From positions 1,860,001 through 1,924,000 of the forward strand of contig NZ_JBEJGY010000004.1 in the NCBI RefSeq assembly GCF_040253615.1: DNA of 64,000 nt, in the 5' to 3' direction. The DNA comes from Streptomyces sp. Edi4. Its GTDB lineage: Bacteria; Actinomycetota; Actinomycetes; Streptomycetales; Streptomycetaceae. Numbering within the stretch: position 1 is the first letter of the stretch; every line of letters begins with the position of its first letter. This document shows, one piece after another, positions 56,343 through 64,000 of this stretch. Under the pieces are notes generated by a model. The model had not been told where the DNA came from. It did no database searches and saw only the letters and a program-made list of their open reading frames with translations. The translations under genes and the position numbers were made by a program.

Positions 56343-58144
56343 TCACCATGACCGACAACACCACCCGCGCCCACGACAGCGCCACCCCGCTCATCGCGCT
56401 CCCCCAGACCCCGGCCCGCCACGCCGTCACCGCCGGCGCCGCCATCGCCCTCATCGGCACCTTCCTGGCCTGGACCTGGACCAGCGACTTCCCCGGCGAC
56501 CTCACCGTCACCGGCTACCCCGGCGGCCTCCAGCTCCTCACCCTCACCGGCGCACTGCTCACCCTGCTGTTCGCGCTCTCCGCGTACGGCATCAAGGGAC
56601 TGCGCTGGCTGACCCCCGGCGGCACCGGCGCCCCCCTGCGCCTGCTCGCCCTCGCCACCTTCGCCACCACCGCCTACACCCTGGGCGCCATCTCCAGCGA
56701 CCTCGGCGGCATCGTCAACCTCGAACCCGGCGCCTACATCTCCGGCGCCGGCTCCCTCATCGCCCTCATCGGCGCCTTCGCCCTGCCCGGCGACATCCCC
56801 GGCACCGACACCACCGGCCACAGCCCCTGGCAGCGCCTGCGCCACACCCTGGCCGCACCCGCCCCCCGCCCCGCCCGCGCCATCCCCGACTGGGCCGGCA
56901 TCCTCATCATCGTCGCCGCCTTCGCCATCGGCCTCTACGTCTTCGCGTACGGCATCGACACCGCCTACACCGAACTGTTCATCGGCTTCCTCATCACCGC
57001 CGCGTTCACCTTCGCCGCCCTCACCCAGGCAGGCCTGCTCGCCCGCCTGTCCGCGCTCACCGCGCACCACCGCACCATCACCCTCAGCGCCGCCTTCGTC
57101 GCCGCGATCTGCTTCCCCTTCACACAATCCAGCGACGAATACGCCCTCATCGGCGCCAACATCCTGATCTTCGCCACCGTCGCCCTCGGCCTCAACGTCG
57201 TCGTCGGCCTCGCCGGCCTCCTCGACCTCGGCTACGTCGCCTTCCTCGGCGTCGGCGCCTACGCAGCCGCCCTCGTCTCCGGCGCAAGCACCTCCAGCAT
57301 CGGCGTCCACTTCCCCTTCTGGGCCGCCCTCCTCGTCGGCGCCGGCGCCTCCCTCATCTTCGGCGTCCTCATCGGCGCCCCCACCCTGCGCCTGCGCGGC
57401 GACTACCTCGCCATCGTCACCCTCGGCTTCGGCGAGATCTTCCGCATCACCATGAACAACCTCAACGGGAACAGCGGACCCAACGTCACCAACGGCTCCC
57501 GCGGCATCCCCGCCATCCCCGACATCACCATCTTCGGATACGACCTCGGCACCAGCCACGACGTCGCCGGCTTCACCCTCGGCAAACCCGGCAACTACTA
57601 CCTCCTGATGCTCCTCATCACCCTCGTCGTCGTCACCGTCTTCCGCCGCAGCGCCGACAGCCGCATCGGCCGCGCCTGGGTCGCCATCCGCGAAGACGAA
57701 ACCGCCGCCACCGCCATGGGCATCAACGGCTTCCGCGTCAAACTCATCGCCTTCGCACTCGGCGCCACCCTCGCCGGACTCGCCGGCACCGTACAGGGCC
57801 ACCTCACCAGCACCGTCACCCCCGAGCAGTACCAATTCGCCGGCTCCGTACCCCCCAACTCCGCCTTCCTGCTCGCCGCCGTCATCCTCGGCGGCATGGG
57901 CACCATGAGCGGCCCCCTCATCGGCGCCGCCCTGCTCTACCTCATCCCGGCCAAACTCCAATTCATGCAGGACTACCAGCTGCTCCTCTTCGGAGTCGCC
58001 CTCATCGTCCTCATGCGCCTGCGCCCCGAAGGCATCATCGCCGACCGCCGCAAAAAGCTCGAATTCCACGAGACCGGCCAACTCGACACACCAGAAACCA
58101 GCCTCACCGACACACCCGTCGGCGTCACCAAGGCGGGGGCGTGA
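56339..58144 (+). CDS. livM: Branched-chain amino acid ABC transporter permease LivM, extended
   Basis: 601 residues from GTG 56339, or 598 from ATG 56348. The second half is a standard LivM permease: GANILIFATVALGLNVVVGL, GYVAFLGVGAYAAALVSGAS, RLRGDYLAIVTLGFGEIFRI, RAWVAIREDETAATAMGING and FLLAAVILGGMGTMSGPLIG. The first about 275 residues add several extra hydrophobic segments (FLAWTWTSDFPGD, LLTLTGALLTLLFALSAYGI, IPDWAGILIIVAAFAIGLYV) with no clear equivalent in the core family. The base composition is extremely C-rich on the coding strand. Coupled by GTGA on both sides. Confidence 0.94.
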   Translation: MITMTDNTTRAHDSATPLIALPQTPARHAVTAGAAIALIGTFLAWTWTSDFPGDLTVTGYPGGLQLLTLTGALLTLLFALSAYGIKGLRWLTPGGTGAPLRLLALATFATTAYTLGAISSDLGGIVNLEPGAYISGAGSLIALIGAFALPGDIPGTDTTGHSPWQRLRHTLAAPAPRPARAIPDWAGILIIVAAFAIGLYVFAYGIDTAYTELFIGFLITAAFTFAALTQAGLLARLSALTAHHRTITLSAAFVAAICFPFTQSSDEYALIGANILIFATVALGLNVVVGLAGLLDLGYVAFLGVGAYAAALVSGASTSSIGVHFPFWAALLVGAGASLIFGVLIGAPTLRLRGDYLAIVTLGFGEIFRITMNNLNGNSGPNVTNGSRGIPAIPDITIFGYDLGTSHDVAGFTLGKPGNYYLLMLLITLVVVTVFRRSADSRIGRAWVAIREDETAATAMGINGFRVKLIAFALGATLAGLAGTVQGHLTSTVTPEQYQFAGSVPPNSAFLLAAVILGGMGTMSGPLIGAALLYLIPAKLQFMQDYQLLLFGVALIVLMRLRPEGIIADRRKKLEFHETGQLDTPETSLTDTPVGVTKAGA

Positions 58145-59022
58145 CCAACATGACCACCACCACGACCAACACCGTCCTCCACGCCGGCGGCGTCACCATG
58201 CGCTTCGGCGGACTCACCGCCGTACGAGACGTCGACCTCACCGTCAACAGCGGCGAAATCATCGGCCTCATCGGACCCAACGGAGCGGGCAAAACCACCT
58301 TCTTCAACTGCCTCACCGGCCTGTACGTCCCCACCGAAGGAAAAGTCACCTACAAAGGCACCGTCCTGCCCCCCAAACCCCACCTCGTCACCCAGGCCGG
58401 CGTCGCCCGCACCTTCCAGAACATCCGGCTCTTCCCCAACATGACCGTCCTGGAAAACGTCCTCGTCGGCCGCCACACCCGCACCAAAGAAGGCCTCTGG
58501 TCCGCGCTCCTGCGCCTGCCCGGCTTCAAGAACGCCGAAAACGCGTCCCGCGAACGAGCCATGGAACTCCTCGAATTCACCGGACTCGCCGCGAAAGCCG
58601 ACCACCTCTCACGCAATCTCCCCTACGGCGAACAGCGCAAGCTCGAAATCGCCCGGGCACTGGCCAGCGAACCCGGACTCCTCCTCCTCGACGAGCCCAC
58701 CGCCGGCATGAACCCCCAAGAAACCCGCGCCGCCGAAGAACTCATCTTCGCCATCCGCGACCAAGGCATCGCCGTCCTCGTCATCGAACACGACATGCGG
58801 TTCATCATGAACCTCTGCGACCGCGTGTCCGTCCTCGTCCAGGGCGAAAAACTCCTCGAAGGCACCCCCGAAACCGTCCAGGCCGACGAACGCGTCATCG
58901 CCGCCTACCTCGGCACGCCCTTCGAAGGCGCCCCGGGAGACGAGGAAACGGCCGAAGTCGAAGCAGCCGAAGCGGCGCACAGCACCACCGGCACCACCGG
59001 CAGCGAAGGAGACACCCCGTGA
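58141..59022 (+). CDS. livG: Branched-chain amino acid ABC transporter ATPase LivG
   Basis: 293 residues from GTG 58141 (ATG 58150 is an alternative). Walker A GPNGAGKTTFFN, Q-loop TFQNIRLFPNMTVLENVLVG, signature NLPYGEQRKLEIARALASEP, Walker B LLLLDEPTAGMNP, switch His IEHDMRFIMNLCDRVSVL. The C-terminus has an acidic, Thr/Gly-rich extension (about 30 residues) beyond the usual LivG end. The stop overlaps livF by GTGA. Confidence 0.96.
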   Translation: MTNMTTTTTNTVLHAGGVTMRFGGLTAVRDVDLTVNSGEIIGLIGPNGAGKTTFFNCLTGLYVPTEGKVTYKGTVLPPKPHLVTQAGVARTFQNIRLFPNMTVLENVLVGRHTRTKEGLWSALLRLPGFKNAENASRERAMELLEFTGLAAKADHLSRNLPYGEQRKLEIARALASEPGLLLLDEPTAGMNPQETRAAEELIFAIRDQGIAVLVIEHDMRFIMNLCDRVSVLVQGEKLLEGTPETVQADERVIAAYLGTPFEGAPGDEETAEVEAAEAAHSTTGTTGSEGDTP

Positions 59023-59735
59023 CCGCACTCCTCGAAGTCGAGGACCTCCGGGTCGCCTACGGCAAGATCGAAGCCGTCAAAGGCATCTCCTTCAGCGTCG
59101 AAGCAGGAGAAGTCGTCACCCTCATCGGCACCAACGGCGCCGGAAAAACCACCACCCTGCGCACCCTCTCCGGCCTCCTCGAACCCCTCGCCGGGAAAAT
59201 CACCTTCGACGGCAAACCCCTCGCCAACGTACCCGCGCACAAAATCGTCGCCCTCGGCATGGCCCACTCCCCCGAAGGCCGCCACATCTTCCCCCGCATG
59301 ACCATCGAGGACAACCTCCGCCTCGGCGCCTACCTCCGCGACGACAAAGCCGGCATAGAAAAAGACATCCAGCGCGCCTACGACCTCTTCCCCATACTCG
59401 GAGAACGCCGCAAACAAGCAGCCGGCACCCTCTCCGGCGGCGAACAGCAAATGCTCGCCATGGGCCGCGCACTGATGTCCCAACCGAAACTCCTCATGCT
59501 CGACGAGCCGTCCATGGGACTCTCGCCGATCATGATGCAGAAAATCATGGCCACCATCACCGAACTCAAAGCCCAGGGCACCACCATCCTGCTCGTCGAA
59601 CAGAACGCCCAAGCCGCGCTCTCCCTCGCCGACCAGGGCCACGTCATGGAAATCGGCAAAATAGTCCTCTCCGGAACCGGACAAGACCTCCTCCACGACG
59701 AATCCGTCCGCAAGGCCTACCTCGGCGAGGACTGA
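59019..59735 (+). CDS. livF: Branched-chain amino acid ABC transporter ATPase LivF
   Basis: 238 residues from GTG 59019. Walker A GTNGAGKTTTLRTL, APEGRHIFPRMTIEDNLRLG-like Q-loop region (SPEGRHIFPRMT), signature TLSGGEQQMLAMGRAL, Walker B LLMLDEPSMGLSP, switch VEQNAQAAL. It forms the ATPase heterodimer with LivG. It is the last gene of the operon and is followed at 59754 by a strong terminator. Confidence 0.96.
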   Translation: MTALLEVEDLRVAYGKIEAVKGISFSVEAGEVVTLIGTNGAGKTTTLRTLSGLLEPLAGKITFDGKPLANVPAHKIVALGMAHSPEGRHIFPRMTIEDNLRLGAYLRDDKAGIEKDIQRAYDLFPILGERRKQAAGTLSGGEQQMLAMGRALMSQPKLLMLDEPSMGLSPIMMQKIMATITELKAQGTTILLVEQNAQAALSLADQGHVMEIGKIVLSGTGQDLLHDESVRKAYLGED

Positions 59736-59753
59736 GCCCCGAGCCATACGACA

Positions 59754-59787
59754 GTGGCCCGCGTCCGGCACTCCGGACGCGGGCCAC
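59754..59787. terminator. Bidirectional terminator between livF and the ANTAR regulator
   Basis: A perfect 15-bp stem beginning GTGGCCCGCGTCCGG with loop CACT, between two convergent genes, 19 bp after livF and 28 bp after the regulator's stop. Confidence 0.88.
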
Positions 59788-59814
59788 ACCCCGTACGCGT
59801 ACTGACGGCGGGGA

Positions 59815-60468
59815 CTACTCCCCCTTCGCCGCCTTCTTCTCCTCGGCGTCCTCGATAACCGCCTCAGCCACCTGCTGCATCGACATCCGCCGGTCCATCG
59901 ACGTCTTCTGAATCCACCGGAACGCCGCCGGCTCCGACAACCCGTACTGCGTCTGCAACACCGACTTCGCCCGGTCCACCAGCTTGCGCGTCTCCAGACG
60001 CTGCGACAGGTCCGCGACCTCCCGCTCCAGCGCCTTCAGCTCCGTGAACCGCGACACCGCCATCTCGATGGCCGGCACCACATCGCTCTTCGAGAACGGC
60101 TTCACCAGATACGCCATCGCCCCGGCGTCCCGCGCCCGCTCCACCAGATCGCGCTGACTGAACGCGGTCAGCATCAGCACCGGCGCGATCGACTCCTTGG
60201 CGATCAGCTCCGCCGCCGAGATCCCGTCCAGGACGGGCATCTTCACATCCAGGATGACGAGGTCCGGCCGGTGCTCCCGGGCCAGCTCGACGGCCTTCTG
60301 CCCGTCCCCGGCCTCACCGACGACCGCGTAGCCCTCTTCTTCCAGCATCTCTTTGAGATCGAGCCGGATCAGGGCCTCGTCCTCGGCGATCACCACGCGG
60401 GTGGTCAGCGGGGGGACGTGCGACGCGTCGTCGTCTGCGACGGGCTGGGGCGACTCGGGGGCGGTCAC
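59815..60468 (-). CDS. ANTAR-domain response regulator (PdtaR-like)
   Basis: 217 residues. Receiver domain about 24-140: VVIAEDEALIRLDLKEML (acidic pocket), VILDVKMPVLDGISAAELIA with phospho-acceptor Asp, MLTAFSQ and YLVKPFSKSD. A coiled linker follows, then an ANTAR RNA-binding domain about 155-210: LETRKLVDRAKSVLQTQYGL and RWIQKTSMDRRMSMQQVAEA. ANTAR proteins bind paired hexaloop hairpins in mRNA leaders to prevent termination. From memory it corresponds to the conserved actinobacterial PdtaR, usually paired with a distant histidine kinase PdtaS. Convergent with livF. Confidence 0.95.
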   Translation of the reverse strand: MTAPESPQPVADDDASHVPPLTTRVVIAEDEALIRLDLKEMLEEEGYAVVGEAGDGQKAVELAREHRPDLVILDVKMPVLDGISAAELIAKESIAPVLMLTAFSQRDLVERARDAGAMAYLVKPFSKSDVVPAIEMAVSRFTELKALEREVADLSQRLETRKLVDRAKSVLQTQYGLSEPAAFRWIQKTSMDRRMSMQQVAEAVIEDAEEKKAAKGE

Positions 60469-60562
60469 GGGGGCTCCTCGGTGCGGGGCAGATACTGCTC
60501 CCCAGAAGGGTACCTAGCTGCTGGCGCCGTGCGTGAGCGGGTACACTCCTGCCAGCAGCCTT

Positions 60563-60646
60563 GCCGGGTTGGCGCAACTGGTTGACGCGGAGGTCTCAAA
60601 CACCTCTGTCCGAAAGGACGTGTGGGTTCGAATCCCATACCCGGCA
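60563..60646 (+). tRNA. tRNA-Leu (anticodon CAA)
   Basis: Acceptor arm GCCGGGT pairs with ACCCGGC, followed by discriminator A. Anticodon stem GAGGT/ACCTC with loop CTCAAAC gives anticodon CAA. A long variable arm (TGTCCGAAAGGACG) marks it as class II, and the T-arm is GTGGG-TTCGAAT-CCCAT. The mature CCA end is not fully encoded. It is a single tRNA gene upstream of a strong hairpin. Confidence 0.95.
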
Positions 60647-60685
60647 CCTCGGGACACCACTGCACGTGTGTCCCCGCACAGCGAC

Positions 60686-60723
60686 GCAACGGCCGTCACC
60701 GTGGTCACGGTGACGGCCGTTGC
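60686..60723 (+). terminator. Terminator after tRNA-Leu
   Basis: GCAACGGCCGTCACCGTG and its exact complement form an 18-bp stem with a minimal loop, 40 bp after the tRNA; outer CAGCG/CGCTG bases can extend it. Confidence 0.85.
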
Positions 60724-60795
60724 GCTGTCCCCCGCCGGTTCAGGCTCCAGGCCCCGGCCTCGATGACCGACCGGGGCCCGGCGCGGCCCGGTGTC

Positions 60796-62141
60796 TCACC
60801 AGCCGCCGGTCAACAGGAGCGGCTGGCTGAAGCGGCCCTGCCCGATGCTGGTCCACTCCCGCAGGTCGCTGGTGGTCTTGTCACGGGCGACGAGGTGAGC
60901 GAGACCGGAACCACGAAAAGTGCCCGCGGTCGTCTCGTCGGAGTCCCAGCCGATGAGCTTCTGTGGAGGGGCGAAGTCGCCCGTGCCGGTACCGGGCCAT
61001 AGGTGCAGGGCGTTGTCGGCGCCCTTGGCGATGAGATCGACCTTGCCGTCCCCGGTGAAGTCGCCCGCCACGGTCTGCGTGTAGTCCCAGTCACCGGTGC
61101 GGAACTGTCGCTCCGCGAAGCCGCCGCCCGCACTGCCGAACCAGAGGAAGAGGTTGCTGTCGGCGTCGCGCGCGATCAGATCGCACACGCCATCGTTGTT
61201 GAAGTCACCGGCGGCTGTTCCGGTTCGAGTGAAGGCGCGGCCGGGGTGTGGTCGTTCACGATCGAGCAGTTGTCGGGGGCGGCGGCGACGTCGCGCATCG
61301 GGGTCCAGCCACCGTTGCCCACCTCGACCGGGGCGACCGGCCATTTCCGGGTGTTCTCGTCGAAGCGGTAGTAGAAGGCCTTGCCGGTGCTGGTGTGGGT
61401 CGCCAAAAGGGTGTCCCCTCCGTTGGAGGAGATCGACTTGAACATGTTCCAGTCGCTGTCGCTGACCAGGACGTGACGCTCCTCCCAGCGCTGGCTCGTG
61501 AGGTCGTACCGTGACCGGTAGAGCTGGCCGTCGCTGGCCGAACGCCCGTACAGCACGCCCGCGTCCGCGGCCACGATCAGGTTGTAGCGGCCCCATCCCT
61601 CGTCGTGGGGGCGGCTGTTGCCGACGTCCCAGTCGTTGGTGACCGGGTTGTATTTGATCGCGCGCAGTACGCCGTCCTCCACGATCCAGAGCCACCCGGC
61701 GCGGTCGATGGTGGCGTGGCCGCGGTTGACGGGCGTTCCCAACCAGCCCAGATGCTGGGATATCTGGCGGCCGACGACGTCCCAGGACCCCGCGGCGGTG
61801 CGGTGGTAGTAGAAGACCCCGTCGTCCTTGAACCCGTAGAACGAGCCGTCCGGGCCGGCGAGCAGCAGGCCGAACCTCTGGAAGCCGCCGCCGATGGTGG
61901 TGCGTGGGCTGTAGCCGCCGGCGCCGTCGAGGGGGGACTTGAGCGGGTAACTCAGCAGATCCCCGTCGGCGTTCACCGCGTAGGTGGGGCCGTTGGCCCG
62001 GCAGGTCGCGGTCTCGGCCGCGGTGGCGGTGCCGGGGGCCGCGACGAGCAGGGGCAGGGCCGCGACGGCGGAGAGGCTGAGGGCCGTCCAGCGGCGTGCG
62101 CCGCGGAGCGTTTGCTGTGTCTTGTGGTGTTTCTGCCTCAT
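60796..62141 (-). pseudogene. Secreted FG-GAP/VCBS-repeat protein, frameshifted
   Basis: From ATG 62141 (MRQKHHKTQQTLRGARRWTA) there is a signal peptide ending near GTATAAET and a beta-propeller-like region of tachylectin type (NADGDLLSYPLKSPLDGAGG, GPDGSFYGFKDDGVFYYHRT). The frame ends at VTSTTMACAI (61176). The similarity continues in another frame with FTRTGTAAGDFNNDGVCDLI, GDFTGDGKVDLIAKG and GTFRGSGLAHLVARD, i.e. FG-GAP repeats with Ca2+-binding DxNxDGxxDL loops, to the stop at 60796. A single missing base near 61240-61246 accounts for it; the intact protein would be about 448 residues. It may be a sequence error or early decay. Confidence 0.8.
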
Positions 62142-62343
62142 TCTCGCGGGATCGGGGACAAGGGGAGGCGCAGCGGCAGCGGTTGGCGGGGTGGCCCGCG
62201 GGCACGGCGTGGCGCGCGCGACGGCGGCGGGGGCGCCCACCGCGTTCACGGCGGCCAGGGCACCACGTCCGCCCGGCTCGGCCTGTTCTGACACATATCC
62301 CCCCAGGAAACGGTCAACTACGGCTACGACAACGACGACCACA

Positions 62344-64000
62344 TGACGTCGAAGACCACCACGGGAACGGCCAAGGCCGGGACCAACACCTACGGCTACG
62401 ACGACGCGGGCCGCCTCACCTCCTGGAACGCGGACGGCAAGACCACCCAGTACGCCTGGGACGACAGCGGCAACCGGGTCAAGAACGGCGACAAGACCGC
62501 CGCGTTCGACGAACGCAACCGCCTCCTGTCCGACGGCGACTACACCTACGACTACAGCGCACGGGGTACTCTCGCGTCCCGCACCAGCTCCGGACTGAAG
62601 GAAGACTTTACGTTCGACGCGTTCGACCGGATGACCAAGGCGGGCGAGTCCGGCACGCAGTACACCTACGACGCCCTCGACCGCATCGTCTCTCGCAATG
62701 GCACGGACTTCGCCTACGCGGGACTGTCGCCCGATCCGGTGAAGGACCAGACGGCCAGTTACGGTCGGGGCCCCGCGGACGAACTGCTCTCCGTCGCGCA
62801 GGGCGGAACCGCCCGGCTCAGCCTCTCCGACCGGCACGGCGACGTGGTCGGCACCATGTCGGCCACCGACGGAGCGGCGGCGGCGCCGGCCCAGTCCACC
62901 GCCTACGACCCGTTCGGCCGGCGCCTGGGCAACGGGGAATCCGGCGGGATATCGGGCAACGCGGGCTACCAGGGCGACTACACCGACCCGGACACCGCTC
63001 AGATCAACATGGGCGCCCGCTGGTACGACGCCGGCACCGGGACGTTCGACTCGCGTGACTCCTACACCTACGCGTCGGGCGCCTCGATCCTGGCCAACCG
63101 CTACACCTACGGCGCCGGTGCGCCGCTGGACTACTCCGACCCGGACGGCCACTGGCCAAGCTGCGGCTGGTGCAAGAAGGCCCTGGCGAAGGGCAAGAAG
63201 CTCCTGGACAAGGGGGGAGAGGCCCTGGAGTCGGCGGGCCGGGCTGTCTGGAAGGGCGCTTCAGCCGTACTCGACGCCATCGTCTACACCGCCCGCCACC
63301 CGATCGCCGCGTTCAAGAAGACCGTCGGGTTCCTGGGCAAGGCCGCCTCGTACGTGTATGAGAAGACCGGTCTGAAAACCGCGGTCAACGCTGTGGTCAA
63401 GGTTTTGAGGGATGTCGGGCAGAAGACCGGCGTCACGCAATGGGCGAAAGAGAAGGCCGTCCAGGCCCGACGTGCCGCTCAGGAAGTGAAGGCGGCGGTC
63501 ACCCGCAAGGCCAAGCAGGCGGCGTCGTTCGCCGCCCGCCACAATCCGATCCCGGACATCGTGGCGGCAGCGAAGCCCTACCTCGCGGTGGCCAAGGCCA
63601 TCGTCACGGCCGACCCCAACCTTCCCGCGCTGGTCGTCTCCGCGGCCCGCACGGCCGTGGCCGACCTGGCCAAGGCCGCCGAACGGGTTCGCGAGGTGGC
63701 CGTCCAGCAGATGGGCGCGATCGTCGAAACCGTCAATGACGCGGTGGAAGCGGCCAAGGCTGTCGGCAGCGCCATGGTCGAGGGTCTGAAGGTCGGGCTC
63801 AATGTCCTCGCTGAGGTCAGTGGCTACAACGACATCAAGAACTGCGTGACCAAGGGCGACATGGAGGCGTGCGTCTGGGCGGTCGCCACGGTCGCAGGTG
63901 CCGTGTCGGGCGGCGCCGGCGCGGTGGCGGTCCGATCGGCAAAGGCGGCCCGTGTGGCCGCGAAGGTCGCGAAGTACTCCGACAAGATCGCGAAGGCGGC
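62344..64000 (+). CDS. RHS-family C-terminal fragment with pre-toxin region (runs off window)
   Basis: The frame is open from an in-frame TGA at 62289-62291, and similarity starts almost at once (ETVNYGYDNDDHMTSKTTTG, YD repeats NTYGYDDAGRLTSW, YTYDALDRIVSR). The RHS core end is clear: SLSDRHGDVVGTMSATDGAA, AYDPFGRRLG, GYQGDYTDPDTAQINMGARW, and ANRYTYGAGAPLDYSDPDGH. After DPDGH comes a Lys/Ala-rich helical stretch and a pre-toxin-like segment DIKNCVTKGDMEACVWAVAT; the toxin itself would lie beyond 64000. The thousand-residue N-terminal cage expected of RHS proteins is missing, so this is a 5'-truncated orphan end. ATG 62344 is the first possible start and lacks a ribosome binding site. Confidence 0.85.

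Noticed and set aside
62096..63058. Plus-strand frame overlapping the RHS region
   Set aside because: It is Arg/Gly/Pro-rich and in a different frame from the clear RHS YD-repeat sequence.

Overview
The window is chromosomal DNA of a Streptomyces-type actinomycete. The sequence is very GC-rich with strong third-position G/C, starts are often GTG, genes overlap by 4 bp (GTGA/ATGA), many genes look leaderless, and the gene content is typical of the genus (TerD paralogues, SPW_0924-like and DUF6343-like small proteins, DUF2293, Tat/Sec lipoproteins, an ANTAR regulator). From memory, the order uvrC - uvrA - uvrB - rpsA - polA - liv operon - ANTAR regulator - tRNA-Leu matches the conserved core arm around SCO1953-SCO2013 of S. 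coelicolor. I could not run a search to confirm this.

Layout. 1-6.7 kb: the 5' part of uvrC, a secreted AvrRpt2/C39-like protease coupled to a membrane-anchored partner, an HTH protein, a Tat-exported Rieske lipoprotein, a 0.7-kb degenerate tandem-repeat array and a PfkB kinase. 7-13 kb: uvrA, a mycothiol-dependent isomerase-like protein, an MBL hydrolase and an MFS transporter. 13.4-17.4 kb: terC behind a probable Mn2+ riboswitch, plus two TerD genes, one carrying a polyglutamine tract. 17.5-21.4 kb: uvrB, an MHYT sensor and ogt. 21.4-25.7 kb: a pseudouridine salvage pair (psuG-psuK) with a cupin, a kinase-like gene and a DUF2293 gene. 25.9-27.7 kb: a broken TerD-family gene. 27.8-33.7 kb: a SWIM-SNF2 operon and a carboxylesterase. 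34-45 kb: small lipoprotein and membrane genes, coaE, a PAC2 protein, rpsA, a methyltransferase and an HrpB helicase. 45-53.7 kb: a transglycosylase, polA (frameshifted as given), a divergent YdeP-type molybdopterin oxidoreductase and a thioesterase. 54-60.5 kb: a complete livKHMGF operon facing an ANTAR regulator. 60.5-64 kb: tRNA-Leu(CAA), a frameshifted FG-GAP protein and the C-terminal end of a 5'-truncated RHS protein running off the window.

The main regulatory signal is a promoter class with the form (T)TGTCRGTG-N8-TANNNT, the RecA-NDp pattern that the PafBC activator is known to use in mycobacteria. I find it upstream of uvrC, uvrB, ogt, polA, the SNF2 helicase and the YdeP oxidoreductase, and once at an orphan position beside the MBL gene. 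Several of these place the start codon 6-7 nt after the -10 box, so the mRNAs should be leaderless. The nucleotide-excision, direct-reversal and gap-filling genes here therefore look like one LexA-independent DNA-damage regulon. uvrA instead carries a weak LexA-like site.

Sequence quality or gene decay: polA and the FG-GAP gene each have one frameshift, and the TerD gene at 26-27.7 kb has several plus an internal deletion. The polA lesion should be verified before any biological reading.
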